64,000 nt of DNA from Bombyx mori (lineage: Eukaryota > Arthropoda > Insecta > Lepidoptera > Bombycidae): NCBI RefSeq assembly GCF_030269925.1, contig NC_085118.1, positions 12,478,001-12,542,000 of the forward strand, given 5' to 3'. A program made the position numbers and the translations under genes. Numbering within the stretch: the first letter of the stretch is position 1; each line of letters starts with the position of its first letter. Positions 43,163-54,433 of this stretch are shown here, one piece after another. Below the pieces are notes generated by a model. It was not told where the DNA came from, searched no databases, and saw nothing but the letters and a program-made list of their open reading frames with translations.

Positions 43163-43480
43163 CTAGCTGACCCGGCAGACTTCGTAGTGCCTCAATCGAT
43201 AAATAAAAGAACTAAACTTTTGCATAAAATAAACTTAAAACAAACAAAAGGAATCCGTCCGACGGGGGACACATCAAAGGGAAAACAAAATTGTTTTTTT
43301 TTATTTAATTCCGAGCATTTTCATATTTATCTACCTTTTTAAACCTTCTCTTTTAACCTTCTCTGGACTTCCAGAAATAATTCAAGACCAAAATTAACCA
43401 AATCGGTCCAGCCGTCTCGAGTTTTAGCGAGACTAACGAACAGCAATTCATTTTTATATATATATATATAGATAGAAGAT
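43163..43480 (+). repeat. Helitron-like repeat 'CTGACCCGGCAGACTTC', copy 2
   Basis: ACTAGCTGACCCGGCAGACT, TCGTAGTGCCTCAATCGATA, 'ggaatccgtccgacggggga', AACCAAATCGGTCCAGCCGT and GAGACTAACGAACAGCAATT before a (TA)n run and GATAG. Same family as 29500-29815. Confidence 0.75.
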
Positions 43481-44574
43481 AGATTTTTAACATTGTATCA
43501 ATTTGATTGTCCTTGTTTCTTTGCATTCTATAACCGTTGTACACCGCTTATCCGATTGAGGTAAAGTTTTCTACAGCCGAACAAGCTGTAATTTAGGTCA
43601 TGTTCAATAGTAACATTTTATTTTTTATTTATTTATTTATTATTAACATAGAAGTAGAAACACAAGCATAATGTGCATCTGTGCTTGAACTAGGTGATAA
43701 AACCTGTATCTCAAGCAGCAGTGCTCCTCGTACAAAGAATACAACAGTTTTACTTCACATACACAGAAATAGAAAGTTAATAGACAAGAAATACACTGAA
43801 ATTCATGGTTTACATAGAAGTGACAAAATGTAAGCTTGAAAATATAAAAATTAACAAAAAAATATTGAATGAATGTATTAATGTACCCTCTGTGTGTAAT
43901 GAGTCTGAGCATGAGCATTAACTTACGATAGACAGCCTAGAGTAGAGCATGCTTTCTTGTACACGTACAAAATAAAGACCAATACAAAACATTAAATACA
44001 AAAGTAGAATCCGCGATCTTATCACTAAGAATGATATCTCCCAGATATTCATCGCGGGAACAAGAATCATTGATCGATTAAGAATCATGTTTGCAAGAGT
44101 TTTTGTACGAAATGTCTACAGTTTATGTTTTCGGCGCTAATTATAGACAAACTTGACTAGCTTAACGCACTCTATGATTAAACTAAGTAGTTTTAAAGTA
44201 ATGTTGTAACTTTAATTTGTTTTCATTAGTCACGACGCTAACACAAAGGAAGGCGCAGGGTTCAGCTAAAACTAAATTGTATAGAGTCTGTAAGGCATTC
44301 CGAGAATCCTTTCGTCTTAGATGTTGGGTCCATGTAGACCTTCCGGCATTTTTGTGCAAATAGCTCTAACAAAAGAGGGTATTTTCTTAATCAATAGTGA
44401 TAGGTCAATATTCAACCCGTGGCCAATAATTTTAAAAACGAAGAACGGTAATTCTTTTTCTAAAAATATTTGATATCGGTTTTGTTATTGATTTTTTTTA
44501 CGTTACCCATTTCGTGCGAGTTAATGTTAATAGCGTACTATTTTAAGGAAAAAAAAAGTCTTTGCCCTAAATAT
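43481..44574. other. AT-rich spacer
   Basis: No feature recognised. Confidence 0.4.
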
Positions 44575-44690
44575 ATCTGGGCTTGCGGTCTCCTTCCAAC
44601 ATCTACAGACCTCCAAATCCCACATACCCCGCGTATCCCCTAGGGGCGGATACCTCGTAGGAGGTTCGGCCCTCTCACCGAAAAAAAAAG
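44575..44690 (+). repeat. R1-type LINE 3' tail
   Basis: TCCCACATACCCCGCGTATC, CCCTAGGGGCGGATACC and CTCTCACCG followed by an A run: same layout as the tails at 3541-3912 and 60810-61093. Confidence 0.55.
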
Positions 44691-44924
44691 GTTAGTATTT
44701 AGTCGAGCCTTTTAATAGTAAACGTTGCGTTGCGTTCAGAAATGTTATCTGCAGAGTACGCATTGTAGAGATTAAGTGGAAAATAATGCCGAGTAGTAAA
44801 AACGGTGGTGGTGTTGTCACCTCAAACGCAGGTCAGGAATCACTTCTGCGAGTTACTATCGCGAAAGAGTCAAGCTTTTGACCTTGAAGTGTGGCCCAGC
44901 AGTGCGAGTGGCGGTATTTTTGTT

Positions 44925-45180
44925 TTTATTTTTTTTATTGCATAGATGGGTGGACGAGCTCGCAGCCCACGTGGTGTTAAGTGGTTATTGGAGCCCATAC
45001 ACATCTACAACGTAAATGCACCACCCAACCTTGAGATATAAGTTCTAAGGTCTCAGTATAGTTACAACGGCTGCCCCGTCCTTCAAACCGAAACGCATTA
45101 CTACTTCACGGCAGAAATAGGCGGGGTGGTGGTACCTACCCGCGCGGACTCACAAGAAGTCCTACCACCAGTAAAATCTT
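44925..45180 (-). mobile_element. Bm1 SINE, 5'-truncated
   Basis: T run, CATAGATGGGTGGACGAGCT, CGCAGCCCACGTGGTGTTAA, the body and TCACAAGAAGTCCTACCACC AGTAA. Well preserved. Confidence 0.9.
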
Positions 45181-45587
45181 CGTGTTTTATGTCCGTGTTC
45201 TTCGGTAACCCTTCGTGTATCATCATAGAATCCTCTTGATACGTAGCTCTAACTTTACATCACGCAATATTTTTTAAAGTATTAATTTCATATCTGAGCC
45301 TGTAAACACAGATAACTATTCACTTAGCTCACAAAAGGCGCTCGAATTTACCAAAGATTCCTTAATCGAAGGATCCGATGTCATGCGCATAATCAAAGAT
45401 GGTTTATTATCGACATTATCTTATTAATTGTAACAGCGCGGAGGCTGAGCTTGATAGGTGCGATTGAATATTTATTAAGCGTTGATTTTCTGCACATCGT
45501 AAAGAAATATTACACAGATGTTTACGCTATATCTATAGTTATCCAAAATAATATGATATAATTTTTGTGCCTTTGTTTTGAGATAAA
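45181..45587. other. Spacer
   Basis: No repeat or gene recognised. Confidence 0.4.
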
Positions 45588-45695
45588 AAAATTATTGCCC
45601 TTGTAGGCAGACGAGCATGCGGCCATCTGATGGTGAGTGGTTACCGTCGCTAATGGACATCAGCAATGCCATAGGCAGAGCATAGCCGCTGTCTA
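45588..45695 (-). repeat. LINE 3' tail (GCAGCGGCTTGG family)
   Basis: TTATTGCCCTTGTAGGCAGA, CGAGCATGCGGCCATCTGAT, GGTGAGTGGTTACCGTCGC and a decayed head side. Confidence 0.8.
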
Positions 45696-45756
45696 CAAAT
45701 GCCTGAAACAAATCGCGCCACACCTGTCGTATGTTATTGATACCATACTAGAATTT

Positions 45757-46030
45757 GTCGGCGCGGGGTACCACCACTCTGCCTATTTCTGCCGTGAAGC
45801 AGTAATGCGTTTCGGTTTGAAGGGTGGGGCAGCCGTTGTAACTATACTTGAGACCTTAGAACTTATATCTCAAGGTTGGGTGGCGCATTTACGTTGTATT
45901 CTATTATGGTTTAATCTCGAATTTCTTATTGTCATTATGTGTGCCATATTTCTGCCGTGAAGTAGTATAATGCGTTTCGGTTTTAGGTGGCAGCCGTTGT
46001 GCTATACAACTTAGACATAGAACTTATGTT
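45757..46030 (+). mobile_element. Bm1 SINE fragments, two in a row
   Basis: 45757-45898: GGGGTACCACCACTCTGCCT, body, GGTTGGGTGGCGCATTTACG TTGTA, then it breaks off. 45945-46030 repeats the TATTTCTGCCGTGAAGTAGT, GCGTTTCGGTTTTAGGTGG part in decayed form. Confidence 0.8.
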
Positions 46031-46067
46031 TCAGGATGACACCTGTAGTGGTAGCCACCATAGAACA

Positions 46068-46420
46068 CTTTTTTTTATAGCTTATATAGGTGGACGAGCC
46101 CACGGCCCACCTGGTGTTACGTAATTACCGGAACCCATAGACATCTACAACGTAAATGTCGCCACCCACCTTGAGATAAGACTTCCAAGGTCTCAGTATA
46201 GTTACAAGCCCAACACTTCAGACCGAAACGCATATTACTGCTTCACGGCAGAAATAGGCAGGGTGATCGTACCTACCCGCGCGGACTCACAAGAGGTCCT
46301 ACCACCAGTGATTACGCAAATTATAATTTTGCGGGTTTGGTTTTTATTACACGATGCTACTCCTTCACTGTGGAAGTCAATCGTGAACATTTGTTATGTA
46401 CGTATTTCATTGATTGACAA
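46068..46420 (-). mobile_element. Bm1 SINE lacking the tRNA-like head
   Basis: T run, GCTTATATAGGTGGACGAGC, CCACGGCCCACCTGGTGTTA, the body, then CACGATGCTACTCCTTCACT and AATCGTGAACATTTGTTATG TACG. It stops before the B-box side and meets the coding repeat at 46425. Confidence 0.85.
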
Positions 46421-46424
46421 GATA

Positions 46425-46545
46425 TTTGACAGACGCCTGAAACACGCTAACGAAAATTTTAAGATAAGTTTGTATAGATACAAGTTCCGAACAACAACAT
46501 TCGGACCGTCGGTCTACCGAGTAATTTAACTCGCTTCGTGGAAGA
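46425..46545 (+). repeat. Unclassified coding repeat (…FRTTTFGPSVYRVI), copy 3
   Basis: Open frame DKIFDRRLKHANENFKISL, YRYKFRTTTFGPSVYRVI and stop, then CGCTTCGTGGAAGATCTTCC. It matches 14950-15165 in complement. Probably the C-terminus of a transposon protein. Confidence 0.6.
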
Positions 46546-46670
46546 TCTTCCCGTTATCGTTAACCTCCAAACTTGACTCGCGACTGAACAACTGCAGATG
46601 CCGCAACTGCAACTTCGACTTACATAGTTCCCACACTCTTGCAGTTAAACACAAGTCTATACACAATCTA

Positions 46671-47025
46671 AGCAATAATAAATATTAGTTTAAAAAAACT
46701 ACAAAAATACGCTTTTATAGAAGAAAATCCCACTAAAAATAGATAGTAAATTTGAATTTAAAATAGTCTAAGAAAAAATGATTTTATTGTAAAATAAACG
46801 TGGGCTTTTCAGGATATTATCAAAATAACCCTTCTACTCATATCTGTTCTTAAAATATTTATAACTACTGATACCATGCACACCACGCTTTTTTTTACAA
46901 TAAAATATTTTTTTCTTACCCTGTTTTTAATTCAAATTTATTAAAATTTATTTTCTATTTTTTAGTTGCGTTTTCTATAAAAGCGTTTTTTGTTAGTTTT
47001 TTTAAAGTATTATTTATTACTTTTC
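46671..47025. repeat. Long imperfect palindrome (about 130-bp arms)
   Basis: Left arm 46671-46803 (AATAATAAATATTAGTTTAA, CGCTTTTATAGAAGAAAA, GATTTTATTGTAAAATAAAC GTG) pairs with the right arm 46888-47022 (CACGCTTTTTTTTACAATAA, TTCTATAAAAGCG, TTAAAGTATTATTTATT), with mismatches and small gaps. A spacer of about 85 bp lies between. It may be a foldback MITE. Confidence 0.8.
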
Positions 47026-47587
47026 ATTTTTTAGTTGAATTTAAATTTTCCCATTATTTTTTTTATATTGGATTGTCATCGGTCCTTTTTAAGTATACCA
47101 AATTTCGAGTTAATCCGACGTTTTGAAGAGGGTCAAAATCATGTTCAAAGATTCCGTTATATACTAACATACATATAATACATCTGAAGCTAATAAAAGC
47201 TTACTAAAAATAGAAACATTTTGTGATGAAATCATGCGATCCAGTTTGAAGGATTGTGATAGCCTAACCTATATAGATACTTCTTTTATTCTACATTTGA
47301 TATTCCAAATTTTGCATAATAGCTAAACCTTAATCGAATCGCCCCATATATCACAAAGATTTCTTATTCCATTAGGTATTTGCTCTTGACCCAAAAACTC
47401 CCTATTAATGTCGATTGTTTTCTTAGAACGCGTTTCATTCGGATCATTTAAATAACGTAATTTATAAGGCAATAAGACACTCGCAACGAAGCAATATAAA
47501 AATTATTTTTAAAGGATGTCTGCTGAATTTCATACGAAAACGATCATGCGAGCGATATTGTTTTGGTTTTTTTTGTTTCTTTTTGGT
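47026..47587. other. Spacer
   Basis: AT-rich; no feature recognised. Confidence 0.4.
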
Positions 47588-47833
47588 TTTATTGCTTAGA
47601 TGGGTAGACGAGCTCACAGCCCACCTGGTGTTAAGTGATTACTGGAATCCATAGACATCTTACAACGTAAATGCGCCACCCTCCTTGAGATACAAGTTCT
47701 AAGGTCTCAAGTATAGTTACAACGGCTGCCCCACCCTTCAAACCGAAACGCATTACTGCTTCACGGCAGAAATAAGCAGGGTGGTGGTACCTACCCGCGC
47801 AGACTCACAAAAGGTCCTATCACCAGTAAATCT
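47588..47833 (-). mobile_element. Bm1 SINE, 5'-truncated
   Basis: TTGCTTAGATGGGTAGACGA, full body and GACTCACAAAAGGTCCTATC ACCAG. Few changes against the other copies. Confidence 0.9.
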
Positions 47834-48499
47834 TTTTTATTAATTTTGTAATATCTATTTTTTAACTTCCAAACAAAATTGAATAGTTAATTCTTCTAGC
47901 GCTTTTTTAATAGAAATCATAACAAATGTTGCTAATTGCAGTGTTTTAATATAGCTATATGTACTAAAGTTCAAATAGTTGTTTTCGAAACCATCATCAT
48001 TATTCGATCGTCATCTCGCAGCTTATTTTGTGCCTTATGACGTCACCGGTACTATTAGATCTGTTCAGTCATGATTTGTAAAGTTTGCGCGGTTTAGTTT
48101 TTCTTAGTCTAGTCGTTTAGCTTTAATAAAGTCATCCAAGTGATCGTTGTCGCCACGTTAAGTTGACATAATTAATATATTGTTTTATCTTTGGTCCTTG
48201 ATACGCGATTCAAAATATCTCAAAATTAAAGTGGTAGTTTTTTTTAAATTTAATACTTTCACAATATTTCAAATAATTATTACGAATTGAATAGAACTAT
48301 AAGAACTATAGTTATAAGTCGTAGTTGATGTGATTGGATGCACTGTCTTAATGTTTCTGTTTAAATGCTTCAATTCTATTATGGGGCTTCGTGTTAGTCG
48401 TTTCTTAATGATATTCCTTGTTACTGTATTGTCTTGTTTTTTTTTTCCTTTTGTTTCTCTACCTATTCCCTAATAGCTTAGAGGGCTATTCCAGCTACG

Positions 48500-49382
48500 C
48501 CCCGACATGCTTTTGTGTTGTAATCATTTGCATTCATTTCTTAGTGCTTCATTATTATTTAATACATCTTTATTAGTCATCCAAGGTACTTGCAAACTTG
48601 AGCGGCTACAAAATTTCTGCATAAGATTCATATTTGGTTTACGGAAATATGATCATGTATCTGAATTTCGCACTAAACTCAAGTGGTTACCAATTCGCCT
48701 TCGCCGCAATACTCATGTCCTTTCATTACTATACTGTACTCTCTTTAACCCCCATGCCCCCATATATCTCAAAGAACGTTTCGAGTTCCTACGTGATATG
48801 CATAATTTTTCCCTGAGATCATCGGATAGCCTGAGACTGAAAATGCCGGCGCATTCATCATCATTCTTTGATCATTCATTCACCGTCCAGGCGGTTCGAT
48901 TGTGGAATGCTCTGCCGGATGCAGTGAGAAGTGCTCAAACTTTAAACTGTTTTAAAAGAATGGTGAAGGAACACTACTTATCTTCTTAGTGCTGTTTGTT
49001 TGCATCATCATTTATTATTTCCATACTGTTGATGTATTATGTGTATGTAAGTAGGTATATTAGTATGTATTGTATGTAAGTATGTATATTGGTATATAAT
49101 AATAAGTATATATTTCATATTATATGTAAACGGTATATATTTTGTTTATTGTATCTATATATTTTCTATAATGTATTATCTATAGTACACCGCAACATAC
49201 CTGCTATATTTTTTTATATTTTCCAGAATTTCTATAAATTAAACGGTTGTCTGGAAGAGATCGCTTTTAGCGATAAGACCGCCTATTGTACAAATTTATC
49301 TGTTTTTTGATTGTTTTTTTGAATGTAAATTGTGTTTTGGTGTGCAATAAAGTGTATTCTCTCTCTCTCTCTCTCTCTCTCA
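48500..49382 (+). mobile_element. Jockey/CR1-type LINE, ORF2 C-terminus, 3' UTR and (TC)n end
   Basis: The frame 48507-48989 encodes about 160 residues: KLERLQNFCIRFIFGLRKY, LKWLPIRLRRNTHVLSLLY, then FTVQAVRLWNALPDAVRSA and LNCFKRMVKEHYLSS. The text LxWLPIxxRR and VRLWNxLP are typical of the region after the reverse transcriptase in CR1/Jockey-type elements. A 370-bp AT-rich 3' UTR ends at AATAAAG and a (CT)n run (about 49359-49380). It differs from the family at 54434. The RT domain itself is missing. Confidence 0.85.
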
Positions 49383-49404
49383 AGGTACTGTCATAGAATT
49401 GTCT

Positions 49405-49522
49405 TAATAGGCAGCGGCTTGGCTCTGCCCCTGGCATTGCTGAAGTCCATGGGCGACGGTAACCACTCACCATCAGGTGGGCCGTATGCCCGACTGCCTA
49501 CAAAGGCAATAAAAAAAAAATG
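49405..49522 (+). repeat. LINE 3' tail (GCAGCGGCTTGG family)
   Basis: GGCAGCGGCTTGGCTCTGCC, TGGGCGACGGTAACCACTCA, 'gggccgtatgcccgactgcc' and AAGGCAATAAAAAAAAA. Confidence 0.9.
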
Positions 49523-50035
49523 GTTCATTATTTCATCCCTGAATCTTGACTTTATTAGTTTTCTTATTAAAGCAAACTGTCCGATTTTGGTGGCTTTCAA
49601 TCGTTTACAAAATTTAAAATTTAATGACACTTCTTGATTTTTGTTACAGCTACAATTAATTAAAACTTGTTAAAACAAACTATTCATTACTAAGAGATAA
49701 CAAAATTTCTTACGTAAACAAAACCCTCGGGCATTGTTCTTTTTACATTGGCTCGTGAATATGTTATTGTGTGTGTAATATGAATTGCGGAAGGACCTGC
49801 ATTTTGGGGTTTTGATGAATATTTACATAATGGACCGGAAAGGGACGTCCGTGCACGACAAGGGAAATTATTCTCTTCTATTCTCGTTTCGTTACGAAAA
49901 CGACTTGTGATTTAACCGAAAAATTATGAGGTTCATTATGAGATGGGTTTTTTTTGCTGCGTGATAAATTAATGAGAATTAAGGGCAGTTAGATGAATTT
50001 CGGTGCAGTTTCGATTTCGTGAGATCGGATTACGG

Positions 50036-50235
50036 TCTAGGGTGGGCTGTGAACTCGTCCACCCATCTAAGCAATAAAAAGAATAATATTAGTTCTAATT
50101 ATTTAGCCTAAAGCTAGAACTTCGGTAGGCAGCGGCTTGGCTCTAATCCTGGCATTGCTGAAGTTCATTGGCAACGGTAACCACTCACCATCAGGTGGGC
50201 CGTATGCTCGTCTGCCTACAAGGGCAATAAAAAAA
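50036..50235 (+). repeat. Bm1 tail and a LINE 3' tail
   Basis: 50036-50082: GGGTGGGCTGTGAACTCGTC, CACCCATCTAAGCAATAAAA. 50126-50235: GGCAGCGGCTTGGCTCTAAT, 'ggccgtatgctcgtctgcct', CAAGGGCAATAAAAAAAAA. Confidence 0.85.
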
Positions 50236-50651
50236 AAGACTTTTGGTTTATACAACTGAGACTTCGAACTTATCTCTCTAGTGGCTTCAACATTCGTGTT
50301 ATAAGTTATATGGCTTGTCAGTTCTAAAAATAACATATAAAGAAACAGATTTTGCAAGGTTAGTCTATGGTAATACAACTCATTCCCGAGGGCCATGACT
50401 ACAACCCAAGGTTCCTGAATAAAGATTTTACATCAGTTCATTTCTAATTAACTGTTCCATAGAGATAGTGCTCCGGAGAGGATAGTACTTTAATTCCGAC
50501 AAATGTATCTATACTAATTATGTTTTAATGATCTTGATTTACTTTGGTTCATATAGAATATTAGGAAGAAATGACATTTCATATTCGAAGAGCTCAATGT
50601 TCCTTAAAAAGCTTCTGCGGGAAAGCTTAGATTAAAATAAAACTATATTAC
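50236..50651. other. Spacer
   Basis: Weak SINE-like word at about 50258-50300 (GAGACTTCGAACTTATCTCT). No gene recognised. Confidence 0.35.
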
Positions 50652-52296
50652 TGTTACGCGCTGGGGTTCGGAATAAATAAAAATTCTACCGAAGTATAAA
50701 TTAAAACTGTATTCACACTTAAAACACTCAAAAAACTTAACGAACACTTTAAAATTCTAAATTCGCTTGTTCCGCTTCGAGTAGTTCCGATTACTGACTG
50801 ACTGCGTTTTTTTTTTTTTTTTTTTTTCCTACCTAAGCTGATAGCCTTGAGAGGCTATGTCAGCGTAACCCTAACTTTAGTAGGTGAGCTCACGGGGCTC
50901 AAACCTGACGATGTTGCTAACACGAACCCTAGCAAGAGTCGTGCTTCGCAGAATCTACCACCGGATCGGAAACGCGACCCACTGAGAAGATCCGGCGAGA
51001 AACTCAGTGGGCTGTGTCTGAGAGTTAATTTACTCGTCGAGCCCTTCGTCGCAAGCGACGGGTTCGACGAGAACGGTGACCGGTGCTTGAAGTACCTAAA
51101 AGCACCGTTAGTGGATCGGGAGGATCCGAGATGACGTGTTTTGGGCGACGTCGACTGCTTTCCATTCTGTCCGCAGGATCGGGAATGTAGTTACCGGCGG
51201 CCACGATGAGAGGGTTCTCGTGTCGTGCCGCTTTATCGAAGTGGCGCATGGACGCCGACTGCAGATACTTACTGATGGACTCTAAGTCCAGGTCGTCATG
51301 GAGGTCGACATTCCTGACGAACCACGGGGCTCCGACGGCTATCCTGCAAAAACGGGATTGAATGATTTGAAAGGATTTTAAGTGTATGCGGGCCGCGTGA
51401 GCGAACCCTACACTTGCATAGGTCATGACGGGGCGTATGCAAGTTTTGTAGAGTGTCACCTTATTTCTAAGGGACATTTTACTTCGCCTACATATCATCG
51501 GGTAGAGACGTCCTAGGATGAAGGCGGCACGATCGCGTACCGTCTTAATGTGGGGGCGGAATGTCATCCTACTGTCGAGGGTGACGCCTAAATATTTGAC
51601 CTTCGGGGCCCACGGTATGGGCTGGTCGAACATCGTGATTGGGCGAACGGCGGGGGCGGGGGTGTTGACGCGCCTAGTCGGGAGAGGGATGCTCAGCGTG
51701 GTGTTCGGAGGGCGACCCCTTTTGAAGAGCACCGCTGTGCTTTTCGTGGGGTTAATGTCGATGCGCCACTTCCGGAACCACTGTCCCATGGTGGTAGCTG
51801 CGGTCTGAAGTCGTCGATGAAGCAACGCCTTCTTCCTACACGAGTAGTAGATGGCGGTGTCATCGGCGAAGAGCGCCAGATGGGTCTCCGGAGACCGGGG
51901 TATATCATTGATATACAAACTGAATAGTAACGGGGAGAGGGCGGAGCCTTGCGGGACTCCGGCTGTGACGTGACGGGGCCGGGAACGCGTTCCCTCGACT
52001 CGATATCGGAACGAACGGTTCGACAAGTAGTCTCGTATGATGAGCACGAGTCTGTCTGGCACTCCCATGTTATACAGTTTGTATATCAAACCTGACTGCG
52101 TGCCATCCTGCAACGCTTTTATAGTCGACACGACATCCCTAGATTTATCGAGTACATTTTGGGCAAGTCGAGTAGCTTCGATGTGTGTTTCTGCTAACTT
52201 ACAATAGATGGCGTTGTAGTTCTCGATTTGACTAGAATCTTCGATATTCGTTTCTGCTATTCGGCGATAGATGGCCTTACTCTTACTGGCGTAACA
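50652..52296 (-). mobile_element. Solo LTR, copy 3, split by a Jockey-type LINE
   Basis: Ends TGTTACGCGCTGGGG and ACTGGCGTAACA, flanked by TTAC on both sides (50648-50651 and 52297-52300). On the minus strand a perfect TATAAAAG (52123-52116) is followed 26 bp later by GCAGTCAG, the expected place for an initiator. Removing the LINE and one duplication copy leaves about 350 bp; it lacks about 32 bp of the CTTCAGGTGATCCG region kept in copy 1. Confidence 0.8.
50808..52091 (-). mobile_element. Jockey-type LINE, 5'-truncated, open reverse transcriptase ORF
   Basis: Inserted with a 10-bp duplication CTGACTGCGT (50798-50807 and 52092-52101). The T run at 50808 marks the poly(A) end. The open frame 52131-51025 (368 codons) includes 13 codons of antisense LTR before the LINE-derived part. 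RT motifs: TAGVPQGSALSPLLFSLYI (about residues 56-74), the active site FADDTAIY (88-95), VKYLGVTLDSRMTFRPHI, and RNKVTLYKTCIRPVMTYAS. It ends in a very basic tail. The first third of the RT and all upstream domains are missing, so it cannot move by itself, yet its frame is undamaged. The 3' UTR (50808-51024) recurs at 30227, 42945 and 60585. Confidence 0.92.
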
Positions 52297-52309
52297 TTAC
52301 TATTATATT

Positions 52310-52490
52310 AATTCTGCCGCGAAACAGCGACATTCCGGCTTTGAAGAGCGGGACAAGCGTTATAAAAGGCAAACGCAATTGAGATTTCGACTTCATATCT
52401 CACAGTGGATGCCGACATTCACAATGTTATGATCATGAGCTCCGGTTATCACCTACCTTCAGATGAGTGTACTTGTTCACCGATCGATGG
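52310..52490 (+). repeat. Decayed SINE remnant
   Basis: TTCTGCCGCGAAACAGCGAC, 'ggctttgaagagcgggacaa', GAGATTTCGACTTCATATCT, ATGAGCTCCGGTTATCACCT in Bm1 order with heavy change. Confidence 0.6.
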
Positions 52491-54255
52491 AAACGGAATA
52501 GCAAACTCTGTGTTTGTTTTGTTTAAAATAACGTCTGCTAACTTAGGATAGATTACAAAAGCGTAAGACTGTACGCGTCCGGGCGTAGCTGTAATAGCCC
52601 CTGAGGCTACCGGCGAATAGTTACGGAAAAAAAACCTAGGCTGTTAGCATTTTCAGCTGTATTTAAAAAGAAAAGTTAGATTGTATTAACGTCACTGTCT
52701 GTTGCCGAAATATTAATACTTTAATTTTCTTGATATAAATAGGCAAAGATAAAAAAAACAGTTCTGGTAACTATTCCTTCTTTGTTCATCAGTCGATTTT
52801 CTTTATTTTTGTTTATGAGCTAGTTAAGTCGGGCACCTCTGCTGACGCATGTCTGCAAAGGTAGATCTTCGGCGAACTCAACTGCTGAATTGTAGAATTC
52901 ACAGACGACGGCATCCGCTGGACCGGTGGTCCGATGCCCTTCCCGTTAGATTAAGATTAGTATAAGTTAGTCTTAAGTCAGATTTGGTACGGAATAAACG
53001 TTCATAAAATATAGTTTCTATTTTTTAAAACGTACTCCGCGTGGCCCGCAACTTGACTAGCTATTCACAAGTTTTCGGTTTATAAATAGAAAAGTTAGAA
53101 AAAGTTACCTTTTTTTTTCCAACCTTTTTAACAAAAAATATTATTAATAGAACAAAATAAATAATAACAGAATAAAAATAGAACGAAACCTTTCGGTGTC
53201 AGTGACTGTGGACGTATTTTGGTCACTGAACGAATAAGACATTTATTTCTTTTTTTAAATTACAGTTCTCTGAGCATTATGTATCCGCAATATTTAAATG
53301 TCGGCGAATAAAACCATAGTCGTCTATGATTATGAAGACTGTAAAGTATTTGAAACGTCGGAAATTATATGATGACAATAAAAACGCGAGAATGGATCGT
53401 TAAAACTAGTTAAAATTGTATCCACAACTCGCGGAGACCGGGGAAAATATTTAGGTATTTCTTTACTTTTTTGATTGATTTTGTTTTAAAATGCGTACTG
53501 ATTGTATTTAATGTATCAATACAGCTGCAACAAAATATCAGATGATCAATTTAGACGACTATGTATTCGACATTTGAAACGCAATCCGATAATAACAATT
53601 GTATTTACATTAGTTTATGTACAATTCAATTATTAGAATTCTGTTTGGACAATATCACGTGGTGTGGACCGTCACTGTTTGTGGAGATCATGTGGCGGAG
53701 ATACTGCCCTACAGAAAGAGATGCGTCGATATGCGCCAGATAGCTTCGTCTCTTTCGTGCTTAACCGAATCGATAGTTTGGTGCAACCCTGCCAACACTG
53801 CAGCGGTTTATTTTGTAGCAGTTTGTGTATATAGTTCCTTTTAAAAGAAACAGTTCATTCAGCTGTGGTTACTTAATGAGGCTATTTTATAGGAGTGTTA
53901 TTCGAGGCTAAGTTCAGTGTTGTTGGGCATACCTTTCCCTCTAATTCGGCTTAAAGGAACATAATTCATGGTCAATCCAATCTTTTCAAAGTCCATGGAT
54001 AATAACAAGGCCGTGCACCTTGTGATGAAGTTTTGGATTTAAATTAACCGTTGTGTTAGAGTGGGCATAATAGGAACAGCTTCTTTGATGGAACTAACTA
54101 GCTAAATCGAATCTTGTCAAATGATCGGCTTTTGTTATTTGATTTTACCAACATCATTTGTTTTTTGGGTTATTTAACTTTTAACAGTTAAATCTATTAG
54201 TGCAATAATTCGCAAATCTATGCAATTGTTAATGGTATGACAAATCCGAGTTGTT
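52491..54255. other. Spacer with a short LINE tail
   Basis: 52555-52640 (GCGTAGCTGTAATAGCCCCT, GAGGCTACCGGCGAATAG, A run) looks like a short Jockey-type tail. The frames at 53561-53844 match nothing known to me. Confidence 0.4.
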
Positions 54256-54420
54256 ACGGGTAGGTATCATGATCTTTTATTCTGTGTTTATGGGGATGTA
54301 CTCATACGTTTCGGTTTGAAGGGTAAGACATCCCTTGCAGTACCAATGAGAGAACGACCTCATATTTTGACAAGAAGATAGCCACGTCCACATTGAGGTA
54401 GGCTTCAGTAGTTACTTAGT
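54256..54420 (+). repeat. Decayed SINE remnant
   Basis: TTACGGGTAGGTATCATGAT, CATACGTTTCGGTTTGAAGG and GGTAAGACATCCC follow Bm1 order. Confidence 0.55.
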
Positions 54421-54433
54421 AGTTTCAGTAGCT

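Noticed and set aside
49359..49380. (CT)n run as a regulatory GAGA-factor site
   Set aside because: It lies at the 3' end of a LINE UTR and is better explained as a microsatellite tail.
51518..51808. Plus-strand frame across the LINE at 51 kb
   Set aside because: Antisense of the reverse transcriptase frame with FADD and GVPQGS motifs.
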